Part shown: positions 1 to 12,500 of the stretch, one piece after another
Layout: each line of letters begins with the position of its first letter
Numbering within the stretch: the stretch's first letter is position 1
Assembly: GCA_947044405.1 (NCBI GenBank)
Contig: CAMRHE010000077.1
Coordinates: 1,550,001-1,614,000, forward strand
DNA length: 64,000 nt
Direction of reading: 5' to 3'
Source: Leptodactylus fallax
Taxonomy: Eukaryota > Chordata > Amphibia > Anura > Leptodactylidae
Translations under genes and position numbers: made by a program
The notes under the pieces: model-generated
Databases searched by the model: none
What the model was told of the DNA's origin: nothing
The model's input: the letters and a program-made list of their open reading frames with translations, nothing else

Positions 1-499
1 TTACTATGTGTTATCTTGATAATGCCAAACAGCATTAAGAAATATTATTATATACTATATATGTAAAATTATAAAAATGTTAAATGACTTCAGGACTTAA
101 AATACATTACAGTCACTCATTGTATATGCATTACAGTGAACCTGTCAGGAGATTTCAGCTGTCCCACATGACAACAGGACTGAAACAGGAAGAGCTGTCA
201 ATCACTGTGTGTGGGCGGGGTAAGCAGGACTCCCACTGTCTCCCCGAGGAGTCCTGCCAGGATTTACTCTCATTTTAACTTAGAAACTCTGCTCCAAATC
301 ATATAAACCTATATATCATAGAGTGCTGTTCTCTTACTATCATATCCTTCTCTCAAATAAGGCAGCAGAAATTACACATGCAAGTAATGTCATGAAACGT
401 GATGAAACCTCATATTACCCTTAATACAAGATTTATTACATGATATGCATACTATACCAAGCCATTTCTATTATTACAATCCTAATATCTATTATTTAC

Positions 500-520
500 C
501 TGACTCAAATGTTTCCTCAT
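500..520 (-). CDS. MPP4: MPP4 microexon 3 (21 bp), HOOK linker
   Basis: 21 bp, acceptor TTTTGCTAG after a long T-rich tract, donor GTAAAT. It completes an aspartate codon and then encodes E E T F E S plus one base. The preceding intron is about 2.6 kb and carries a Tc1-like element whose nearer end is 154 bp from this exon. The next exon is outside the window. Confidence 0.8.
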
Positions 521-3500
521 CTAGCAAAAGAAAAAAAAAATAATTAAAAGTCAAACGTTATCTATAATGTATGGATAATAACAGCAGAATTCCTGTAATC
601 CAGCAACAAGATCCCCCGATAGGTGTGGAATACTAGATACTGTAGCTTATCAAACAGTCATGGAAGGATATATACAGTCATGGCCAAAAGTTTTGAGAAT
701 GACACAAATATTATATTTTCACATGATCTGCTGCCCTCTGGTTTTTATGTGTGTTTGTCAGATGTTTTTATCACATACAGAAATATAATTGCATTCATAT
801 TATGAGTAACAGAAGCTTATATTGACAGTTAGAATGAGTTAATGCAGCAAGTCAATATTTGCAGTGTTGACCCTTCTTCTTCAGGACCTCTGCAATTCTC
901 CCTGGCATGCTCTCAATCAACTTCTGGACCAAATCCTGACTGATAGCAGTCCATTCTTGCAGAATCAATGCTTTAATTTTGTCTGAATTTGTTGGTTTTT
1001 GTTTGTCCACCCGTCTCTTGATGATTGACCACAAGTTCTCAATGGGATTAAGATCTGGGGAGTTTCCAGGCCATGGACCCAAAATCTCTATGTTTTGTTC
1101 CCTGAGCCATTTAGTTATCACCTTTGCTTTATGGCAAGGTGCTCCATCATGCTGGAAAAGGCATTGTTGAGCGCCAAACTGCTCTTGGACGGTTGGGAGA
1201 AGTTGCTCTTGGAGGACATTCTGGTACCATTCTTTATTCATGGCTGTGTTTTTAGGCAAGACTGTGAGAGAGCCGATTCCCTTGGCTGAGAAGCAACCCC
1301 ACACATGAATGGTTTCAGGATGCTTTACAGTTGGCATGAGACAAGACTGGTGGTAGCGCTCACCTCTTCTTCTCCGAATAAGCTGTTTTCCAGATGTTCC
1401 AAACAATCGAAAAGGGGATTCATCAGAGAAAATAACTTTACCCCAGTCCTCAGCAGTCCACTCCCTGTAACTTTTGCAGAATATCAGTCTGTCCCTGATG
1501 TTTTTTCCTGGAGAGAAGTGGCTTCTTTGCTGCCCTCCTTGAGACCAGGCCTTGCTCCAAGAGTCTCCGCCTCACAGTGCGTGCAGATGCACTCACACCT
1601 GCCTGCTGCCATTCCTCAGCAAGCTCTGCACTGCTGGTAGCCCGATCCCGCAGCTGAAACACTTTTAAGAGACGGTCCTGCCACTTGCTGGTCTTTCTTG
1701 GGCGCCCTGGAGCCTTTTTGGCACCAATGGAACCTCTCTCCTTGAAGTTCTTGATGATGCGATAGATTGTTGACTGAGGTGCAATCTTTCTAGCTGCAAT
1801 ACTCTTCCCAGTTAGGCCATTTTTGTGCAGTGCAATGATGACTGCACATGTTTCTTTAGAGATAACCATGGTTAACAGAAGAGAAACAATGATGGCAAGC
1901 ACCAGCCTCCTTTTAAAGTGTCCAGTGGTGTCATTCTTACTTAATCATGACAGATTGATCTCCAGCCCTGTCCTCATCAACACCCACACCTGTGTTAATG
2001 GAGCAATCACTGAAACGATGTTAGGTGGTCCTTTTAAGGCAGGGCTGCAATGATGTTGAAATGTGTTTTGGGGGATAAAGTTCATTTTCTAGGCAAATAT
2101 TGACTTTGCAAGTAATTGCTGTTAAGCTTATCACTCTTTATAACATTCTGGAGTATATGCAAATTGCCATTAGAAAAACTGAAGCAGTAGACTTTGTAAA
2201 AATTAATATTTGTATCATTCTCAAAACTTTTGGCCATGACTGTAGAACTCACTGGTATAGGAAGAGAACTTCAGGATGAAAGCTGGGAAAAGGTAACACA
2301 ATGTCTGCTAACATACGTTTTTTAACCACTTAATCAATGGAACTAATTGATGATCTCGGCTCAGTCTTATGCTTAAGGTCCTGTAAATTCCAAATTATAT
2401 TACAAGCATGTGGTGGACATAAGGGCTGGCTAATGAGATTTTATGGGCAATTGAGTACTGAATTAAAGGAATTTTGGTGTATTTTATATGAAGACATCAG
2501 AGATTAACCACTTTATTCAGTTATAAAGTACAGTATAACATTGCATTCCATTATTATGACAAAAAGTAACAATACACATTTTGATGCAAGACTATGCCAA
2601 GTATAACATTCAATATGTAGACCCAAGGTTTGCAAGCATTTACTAAAGGGGAGACCCTAAAAACAGCATCCCCTACTTCTATCCCAAAATCAAGGAAGAT
2701 ATGGAAAAATAAAAATGGATATACATAAAAATAGAATTCCATTAGTTGTACAGAACTATGTTATGGATTAGATATACATTGTAGACTGCTTTGCCTTTCC
2801 TCGGAAACAGTTTCAGGCTTATGCGCCAGATGTGCCACTGGCCCCTTTAGTCTACAGAGTTTTCATACAACAGCAATGTCTTCACCTTCTATGACGACAA
2901 CTACACTTGCTGCAACAAGCATCTGTGTATAGGCTGAAATCAGCTCACCAGCCCTACTGTATAAGCTGCTGTTACTGTCTCCCAGGGAACTTTGATCAGA
3001 TCCCTAAGAACCCTGGACCTCTGCAGATCCCTAGTGGGGAAACTAAGATGTAGATAGTAGAACTATTCTTCATACAAGGTTTTATGAAATGTACATAGGG
3101 TAAACTCTTACCAGCTTCTACACATTTCTCATCAATCGTCATGTCTTCCTCTATAAATAATGACAGGATCATCAATGTATTTTTCAACTGCATAAATCAA
3201 TGATATAGTTACACTCAGTATACGTATGCCCTAGGTGAAAAGCTTAGTATCGTGTTGGATTTTCTTACCTTCCCCAATTGTGCTCACTGTCCATGTGAAA
3301 GTACAATTGAAAAAAAAACAAAGTAAAACTTAAAGTCAAAGCTCGCATTACTCTTTTTGTTACACAGAATCGTAGGGCCGCATAGCAAACCTCAAGATCA
3401 TTCCCAGCCCCACTGATTTACAGTATATAGAACAATGGGGACCTTGGGTCTGAGGAAAGAGGTTTCACCATCATCATAGACTAGACCGGACTTCTTTACT

Positions 3501-6500
3501 GTAGGAGCAATATGGCTGTGCGCTTGCTGCTACATGATATTGTGATGGCTGATTCACTGAACAACAACTTCATGAAGGGTCTGGATGCCTCTTACAAAAT
3601 ACAGTATTATAAGTTATAGATATTAGATGCCTGGAGTCTGATCCAGGGATTTATTCTGATTGCCATATTTGACATCGGGAAGGAATTTTTCCACATATAT
3701 AGGGGAAACTGTCATCCACCTCATAGAAGTTTATGTCAACACCGTAAGATCATGGATTGGACTTTACAGACGTGTGTCTTTAGTTTTTTTTTTTTATAAG
3801 TCTGTTATTTGTGGCTCTTCAGCAGGTTTGTCAGCATGAAGTGCTAGACAGAACTCAGATTAAAGGGGTTATCCACTTTCTACAAGTGATGGCCTATTCT
3901 TAGCATAGGCCAGGGGTCCCCAAACTACGGCCCGCGGGCCGCATCCGGCCCCCGGAGGCCATTTACCCGGCCCGCGTCGCAATTTCCTTGTGTTATTTCA
4001 GTTGTGAGGGCACAGGCGCTTACAATTGAAATAACCCGCCGAGCGCTACACGGGAAGTCTTGTTCCCGTGTAGACGCTCGGCGCTCGTCGTCCGGACCTA
4101 GAATGAGCACGTCATGACGCACGACGTGCTCATCTAGGCCTTACAGCCGAAGACAGAGGAGCCGGGACCACAGCGCGGGAGCGGCTGCAGTGCTAGGTAA
4201 AGTATATTTTCACTTTTTTTTTTTTACTGGGCATGGAGGGGGATCAGAGAACTGGATCTATATGGGGGATTGATGGGACCTATATGGGGGAGAGAGCTGG
4301 CCCTATATGGGGGAGACTGCATGGGACCTATATGGGGGGGCATGGGACCTATATGGGAGAAAGAGCTGGCCCTATATGAGGGAGACTGCATGGGACCTAT
4401 ATGGGGGAGGCATGGGACCTATATGGGGGAGGCATGGGACCTATATGGGGGAGGCATGGGACCTATATGGGGGAAAGAGCTGGCCCTATATGAGGGAGAC
4501 TGCATGGGACCTATATGGGGGAGACTGCATGGGACCTATATGAGGGAAAGAGCTGGACCTATATGGGGGAGAGAGCTGGACTTATATGGGGGCAGAGTGC
4601 TGGACCTATTTGCAAATATGGAACCGGACATTGACTATCTCATTAGCCAAAAGCAGGCCCATACTTCACATTGAAATAATGGTGAGTTTGTTGACTTAAA
4701 TTTACTATTTCTTTATTTTGAATGTTGTATTTGTTCCCTTTTTGTTTTACTTTAAAATGAGATACGTGTAGTGTGCATAGGGATTTTCATAGTTTTTCTT
4801 ATAGTCCGGCCCTCCAACGGTCTGAGGGACAGTGAACCGGCCCCCTGTGTAAAAAGTTTGGGGACCCCTGGCATAGGCCATCAATATTAGATCTGCAGGA
4901 CCCCTGTAAGTAACAAGCCAGCACAGCGAGACCACGCTGCTCACTCACCATACAAACTGTAGGGGCGAGTGTAGGTACTGCAGTGCTGTCCCATTGATTG
5001 TAGGAGGTGCACCGGTTTGCTGAACCGACAGTTCAAGGCATGCTCCTGCACCATCTTACACTATCACAGTGTCTTGACCCTGGGTAATAACAATTGTTGT
5101 CTCTGGGGATCTAGATACAAATCAACCAGGAACAACCTCCGGATCCATGAACAAAGCTGAGAAGGCACAACAGACGATTCCAGCTGAGATATAACTTGAA
5201 GCCCCTGGGCCCTAGAATAAAATGTGTAATGAGCCCCAACTCCTACCTTGAGCCATTTAGAATAATGATATATTTTATGTGGTGGAGGGTCCTTTGTGGA
5301 TATCCCAGGGTCCAGGACCCAGGAGGAACTGCAACCACTGCAGTCCTTATAGCTATTCCCCTGGATTGCAGTGCTGAGCGCTATACCCTCCACAATAAAA
5401 TTTAAAGGACCTCTGGTTCATAATGTAAGTGATAACGCCAGTGTGAACAGGGTCTTATTGTTTTATATCTATACACATTTGATTTGATTTTTTACTCCAT
5501 TCACTCCTGAATGTCATCTTGTCTTACATGTTAAAAATGTTTATAATATTAATTATTCTTATTTATATAGAGCCAACATATTCTGTAGTACTTTACAAAT
5601 CAGTCAGTTAATAAACTATTGCATATTGCACAGTTATAGTTAGGACTGCTCAGGGCACTATAGGGAATTCAGCTTAAAGGATGCAAATAAAGGGCCTAAA
5701 TTTTAGTTGCCACCAAAGGGCTTCCCACCAGTCACTGCATAAAACCAATTTAATAGGCATTGCTGTGCAAATCTGGTTCCCAATAGGGGGTCCTTACATC
5801 AGTGTAAATTCATAATTCTCAATAAGCATGTTTGTTTTCCTCACCCATGAAACCTGAGCATCTAAGGGTCACTAACCATGTTCCCATTTTTGAAGGCAGC
5901 CCTGGTTATAGAAATGTTCTTCAACAATAACCCCACTGCAGCCTCTCTATCCCCCTAGGTAATGTCTTCCAGAAATATTGTAATGTCTTGAAAAAAGAAT
6001 ATTCAAAAAAAAAAAAAAATATATGAAAAGATAAAAACTATGAATAAAAAAAAAAAAAAAAAAAAAAAAAGAAGAAGCGGGATTAAGGAAAAATAGGATG
6101 CCCCGATATTAGTATAATGTACTGGCAGATACTCACACTGTGATGCTTTAAGGCAGGAGTGAGACATGAATGGCTGGGACCACCAGAATTCCCGTTGTTT
6201 CCTGAATAAATAAAAAGGAAAAAATTGTTCACAACTGCGCCGGAGTCTCCAATGCAGAAACTGCCAAAAATCGGCAGAGAGAAAAGTCCTGCAAGGAGGA
6301 CAGACACCCAACAGACACCCAGTGGACCTTATTATAGTCAATGCTGTTTTAGCTGTCCAGTTCTCTGTTGTTCGGATCCCCCAGCGGAGTTGAACGACTG
6401 ATAGCCCGACGCAGACGTGAACCTAGCCTAAATCGCTATACTTATTCATCTTTTCTTTGTAGAAACCAGCAGGCAGAAGGAAACCGTATTATGATAACTG

Positions 6501-9500
6501 TACCTCTTGAGCAGGTGGTTCGATGGGATGAGGCCGGCACATCTGCTGAGGTCTGAAGCTTTTCTCGCTTGCCACCACATGGAGTCGCTCTGGTCAACTA
6601 TTTGCAGGATTTCTCCTCTTTTGAAAGGCAGGCCAGCATCTGCACAGGGTATGGCTGGATCCTGCTGAGGCCAGTAATCGGCCATCGCTCTGACAAATAG
6701 CTTATTCAGAGGAAAGAAAGAAGAAATGAAACTAGACACGTACTAAATGCCTACAAGTGAGTATTATATACAACACATTACATCTATTATGGACCAGGGA
6801 AATCCTGGATTATGATGGTACCATTAAAGAACTCATAATGTAGAGCTGGAATTACCTATAGATGACTCTGGAGGGAGGAGTGTCTGTTTATAGAAGGATT
6901 TTTCTAAGTTAAATGTACATTATGGGTAGGAGAGGAGACAAACATTCAACCCACAACCCACGTAATGGAAAATATGGATTTATCAGAACAGGCCACCTTC
7001 TTGCATTCCTCCCTGGACCAGTTCGGATGATCACGCTCCCATTGCACCAGTTTGCAATGGCACTCTGTCTGATCTATAGAAATGCAGCCCCATACACAGC
7101 AATCTGTTACCATGTAAATGAGAGAAGGACTCCCACGGAACAACAAAAGGAGGACTTAAAGGGAACTAGTGGTGTGAGAAATGCAGTGCAATGTTCTGCT
7201 TTATTTTGTAAAATCAGACAAATCTTATTAAGTTATGCATGAAGCTACAAACAAGCCACATGATGAATGAATGTGATATCACGGGCCTGTGAAGTGGAAG
7301 CAGTTCTTCCCAATGCCGCTGCTTATTAGATATTCATTACCTATCCTAATGAAACATTATCAATATGTAATTCCAGGAAAACCCCTTTACGGTATGGCCC
7401 CCCTCGATAGGCATAGTTGAAGACAGTCTGAGACTTTGGCACTAAGTTTAATGCCTCAGATTCCCCACTAACTATGAACTAGACTTTAGAAAGTTGAAGG
7501 CAATGAATGCTACAAAGTGAACCTATATGCTAGTTGGGAGTTTTAGATTCTGAATTAAAGAGAACCTTTCACCACCTCCACCAACTCCAGTTCTTTGCAT
7601 CCTTTAATAGATGCCCCTTATTGATCGCAGCACAGTTGGATTTCTTCTTTAGCCCCCACCGTTCTTGAGCAATCTGCACAGCTAGTTTTAATAGAACAGA
7701 ACTTGGTATAAATATTTCAATTGTACAAAGGATCATTGTAGTTCATTCTCCAAGATCTTGTGAGTGGTTGTTCTGAGGTTAAACCAGTATGAGCTACTGA
7801 GATAAAATGGATTCTGCAGAAACTACATTTTGTTATGTTATTAATGTAACATGTTATTAATGTAATTAGTTAATATGTACAACCAGTGCACACAAGGCGT
7901 GTGATTTGTTAGAATCATGATAAGCTTCATATTATATGCAAGTATATAAAGTGATGCTTTTTTCAATAAACAGAGAAGTGTCTTGATACAGATTGATTAT
8001 TAGTTAGACAGTGTAAACGCAGTCTGAAAATACACCAGATTTATCACAGTGACTGATGCCGGATGATAAATGTGGTGTATCCTTAGACTGTCTAATCTAA
8101 GTTTATACCACCTTTCAGTTAACTTATTTTGAGGAAGAATTTTTTTTTGACAAAATCTTGGCACATTTAAGCCACAGCCTTTATTGTTAATTAGGCGGTG
8201 GCTTAACTACCTCTGTAGCAGCTGCTATTGGGCCCTTACCTGCTGGTGTAACTCAGAGCTGGTAACAGGCTCCATTTACTTACCGATTCCCGCTCCTGCT
8301 CACGGCCACCTCTGCTTCCCGCTGACAGTGACAATGAGGGCAGAAGGACTGTGAGGGCAGAAGGTTAAGAGAAGGTGGCCATGAGAAGGAGCAGGGACTG
8401 GTAAGTAAGGCTGCAGGCCCGCCTCAAGTGTATTAGTTGGGTGAACCCCATGAGATCTGTCTCAAGGTTCGCCTGGCGGTTCCATTCGGACCAAATACGT
8501 TCGAACTGAAACTGTTGTTATTATACACAGGGTCTCTTCAGACCCCAGAGTATAATGATTGGAGGCTCAGGGGAGGTGAGCAAACATAAAAACCAGTGTT
8601 ACTCACCTCTCTTGGACTCCAGCGCGACTCCCTGCTGTCTTCGGTCCTCTACAGTATAGTGACATCACAGATGTCACATGGGTCAGGCCAGCGTCACGAT
8701 GCATAATGATGCGGGCATAACCCATGTCTGTGACATCACTGAAGAGGGTCAAAGACAGCAAGGAGTCGCACTGGAGCCCAGGAGAAGTGAGTAACACTGG
8801 TTTTTAGGTTTGCCTCCGATCATTATATTCTGGGGTCTGAAAAGCCTTCAGAGTATAATAATAGCTTGTGGGTATGAATATCAAAAATTTCGGGTTCTGC
8901 CAAATTTAAAATTTTTGCAATATTTGCAAAGAACACCGTAGGGGCCACTGTGGGACATTATACTGTATGGACATCACTATGGGACATTATACTGTGTGAA
9001 GGGGCCGCTATGTGATATTATACTGTGTGAAGGGGCCACTGTGAAACATTATACTGTGTGAAGGGGCTGCTATGGAATATTATACTGTCTGGAGACCACT
9101 TTGGGACATTATACTGTGTGTAAATGTGGCATTATACAGTGTGGGGGCCAGGAAAGGCAATACAAAGCTTTCTACGGGGCCCAGTCTTTGCTAGTTATGC
9201 CCCTGTAAGTAGGTGGTGAAATTTGAAAGAGTACCTGCCATCTCCTCACTCTCAGTGAAGCTAAGTTCACATCTTTGTCAAAGTCTCCATAGGAGACCCT
9301 TTTGCAGTGCCTAAAGTTGGTGGATGAAAAAAACATGCACACACAACATTTTCATCTGCCGATTTCAGTTTAAAAACAACAGACCCCATTATAGTATGTA
9401 TCCACTATTGTATCCGTCCATCATGAACAGCCTAAGTCAGCACCTCTCCTTTACATCCTTTCTACATTGTGACTTTGTCAGAAAGCCTATGTTTTACAAG

Positions 9501-12500
9501 ATTATTATACTAAATATTTAGATGATGAAGGATGATGAACTGAAAAATAAAGCGGGTAGTGGGAGAGAATCAACATTCTTGACATTTCTGCAGTAGTAAA
9601 GTAGATACAGAGGAACTAAATTAAAGGAATTATTTTTACCATAGTGTGACTGCTCACGGTACGATCACCAATGGGTATGAGTTTAAATATGATCGTCCCC
9701 TCAGAATGAATCTGCCGAAAATAAAGAATATTTATTGTGGGAAGAGTACAGAGACAAAATAGGAGAGGAAGAGCCTAAGAGAGATGGGAGGCAACAGGAA
9801 GGAGAGGACAAAAGAAAGAAAGTAGACAATGGAAGTCAACTGAGAGGGAAGGTGAGAGGACAGCGGAAGGGGAAGAGACAGAGAAGGAAGGGGAGAAGGG
9901 GGCAGAGAGAAGGAAGGCAGAGAGAAGGAAGGCAGAGAGAGAGGGAGGAAGGAGGCAGAGAGAAGGAAGGCAGAGAGAAGGAAGGCAGAGAGAAGGAAGG
10001 CAGAGAGAAGGAAGGCAGAGAGAAGGAAGGCAGAGAGAAGAAAGGCAGAGAGAAGAAAGGCAGAGAGAAGAAAGGCAGAGAAAAAGGCAGAGAGAAGAAA
10101 GAGGACATGGGAGGAAATAAGATGCAGAAAAGGAGAGGAGAGAAAGGGTGAGAGCGAGAAAAGAGGAACATATGACACAAAGAGGAAACAGAGGGAAGAG
10201 AAAAAGTAAGGTGAAGCGAATGGGAGAGGAAGAAAAGAGATATAATAGGAGAGAGAGAGAACAGTGAAAGGAGAACAGATGAAAAGAGAGAAGGGTAGAC
10301 AGACCAAAGAGAGGTATGGGTAAGAGAGGAAAGAAAACGAAAGGGGAAGAATAAGGAAGAATGAAGATAAAGATGGTGAAGAGAGGAAAGAAAAGAGAGA
10401 AAAAGGATAGAGAGAGAGGGGTGAAGAAAGAGAAGAAAAAAAGATGGGGGGGGAAGAGAAGACAGGAGAATAAGAGAGGGAAGAGGATATGGAGGAGAAG
10501 AAAGAAAGGGAAGGAAAAAAGAATGGAAATGGGAAGAGACAGGAGAGACACTTTTTATTCTGTGAGACTTGCAGGAGCAATGTGTGACCTTTCCAAGCAA
10601 CATGATGAAGACATAGTGACAATTTCCCTGAAATTAAAGTCTTCCATTATCTAAGTGTCTGTGAAAATGCTTATCCTCCAAAACTAGATCTCATTGACAG
10701 CCCCTGAATACCGCACACCTTAGGGGTCGTTCACACTACCGCTGGTGACCGTCAGTAGTGTCCGTTGCTATTGTACATCACAAGATTTTAGCAACAGACA
10801 CTAGCAGAACCGTCATAAATCCGTTAAAATTTCCATTCATTTCAATAGGATTTTATCTTGTGTCCGTTAGTGACCGTTAGTGTCCGTTATACTCCAAATA
10901 CGTCACATGTCTGTTTTTTTCATGGACAAAAAAAATCCGACATGCAGGACTTTTGTGTCTGTGAAAAGAAAACAGTTTCATGACAGACGTCAAGCGTACG
11001 ATTTTTTTTTTTTTTTAACATTAAAGTCTATGGGTAACGGACAGTAACGGATGGGTGTCCGTTATACTGTCTGTTATTACTGTCCGTTTTTTTTCTGCGC
11101 ATGCTCAGAAAGCAGATCCAAAAAAAAACAAAACAAAAAACCTGGACAGTATGAAAATGGACACTAACTGATGCTAATGTGTCTGTTTTATTAACAGATC
11201 CATTAAATGAATCAGTTAAAAAAAATGTCTTAATGTCTGTTATGATAGGTGTCTGTTTTTTTTTCTGTTTTTTTTTTTTGTTTGTTTATTTAACGGACAC
11301 TATCATAACGGATATCCAACGGTAGTGTGAACCCACCCTTAGGACCTAAGCAATGCAAATGCTTATAGTGATTTCCTTTTACTTTTTCTGGAATATGTTG
11401 ACATAAAAATAAATTCATTGTATGGTGTTCCCATAATATACCTTAGTTAGATCTGTTCTAGGTATTTATTTTTTCACATTAGTGGAAATATGAAATGCAC
11501 CTAAATCTTTCATATCACACATGAAAAATACCAGTATTTGAATAACTTGCTCAGGCTCCAGTCCATCCACAGGAACCCCATTTACCTCTACCAGTTTATC
11601 GCCAGCATACAGCAGACCTGTGATAGAAGTAAGGAACAAGGTCAATGATATATTGTACACTTTACTATACAATAAGAATCACACAGTTTGTTTCACTTAA
11701 AGGGGTTGCCCGGGATAAATTGATCTTTATAATCCAAGCTAAAAACCCTCCCTACACCTACTTTCTAAATTACTTACTGTACCAAAAATCAATAAATTAC
11801 CTAGATCGCCGGGGCAGCCATGTGACCACCCCAGGCACATTTTCTGATGATGTTCCGTTTCCCTATTTCCAGAAACGGAACATCCTCCATACTAACCCCC
11901 CACCCCTTCATACATACCTGTCTTACAATCCGAATCTTCTAGGCATGAGATGTCACTTCATCTGGGCTACTGCGCATGCCGGCACTCTGGCTCTATTGCG
12001 CAGGTGTGGGCGGCCGGCTGGCAGAGGTCAAGAAGAGGAGGTGCCGGCCACCCAGATGAAGTGAAGTGCCCAGAAGGTCCTGTCTGGAAGACAAGTAAGT
12101 ATGATGGAGTGGGGTGGGGGGTTTGATTTAGTTAGGAAGGGCTAGTAATGGGTGGGCTAGCTAGGGAAATAGAGAGGGGGTGTGAGTGATAGAGGGAAGG
12201 GGAGGGAGTGAGAGAGGGAGGTGTTGTGAGTCAGCTGTGAGTGGCCCAAGGCATCATGGTAGTTGTAGGAAAACAAAACAGGAAGATACCCATGTAAACA
12301 AATGCAGAAGATGCCAGGAGCTCCAGAGACACAGAATCAATCAAAACACTGCTAAAGGTATTTGTGTGCAGTTATTAACCTATTAATGGCACTAACAGAC
12401 CTTTTTTTGCCCGGAAAACGCCTTTAAGTTTATAGTGAAAGATACAGATCTTACCGCTTCTATCTGCAAGGCCACCATGGATTACTCTAGCAACTATGAT

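Larger units (their letters stand above)
3864..5010. mobile_element. TTAA-flanked MITE interrupted by a hAT insertion
   Basis: Starts after TTAA at 3860-3863 with AGGGGTTATCCACTTTCT and continues with GATGGCCTATTCTTAGCATAGGCC, then after the hAT insert resumes at 4879 with ATCAATATTAGATCTGCAGG. The same order of motifs occurs at 37341-37560 without the insert. The TTAA target and AGGGG end suggest a piggyBac-like origin. The right end was not fixed; 5010 is approximate. Confidence 0.6.
8190..9207. mobile_element. Possible composite MITE with palindrome and minisatellite
   Basis: The left part reads TTAACTACCTCTGTAGCAGC then GGGCCC, and the right part reads GGGCCCAGTCTTTGCTAGTT then ATGCCCCTG, a weak inverted pair. 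Between them lie a long palindrome (8510-8885) and a minisatellite (8935-9150). No target duplication was settled. Confidence 0.4.

Noticed and set aside
2880..2995. Possible MPP4 exon with ACCSKCSC, recalling a CCTGSC segment of the mammalian protein
   Set aside because: Phase does not fit between the microexons at 3112 and 500, and stops follow in the required frame.
4270..4674. 134-codon ORF with repeated GPIWG units
   Set aside because: It is the minisatellite of the hAT MITE read in frame; a second frame is open too.
6003..6341. 112-codon ORF containing the HOOK exon
   Set aside because: Only 6137-6201 is coding; the rest is intron with an A run.
9732..10622. Long ORFs on both strands (up to 296 codons, Ser/Leu-rich or Arg/Glu/Gly-rich)
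   Set aside because: They are products of the polypurine tract and its 15-bp repeat; no domain, and several frames are open at once.
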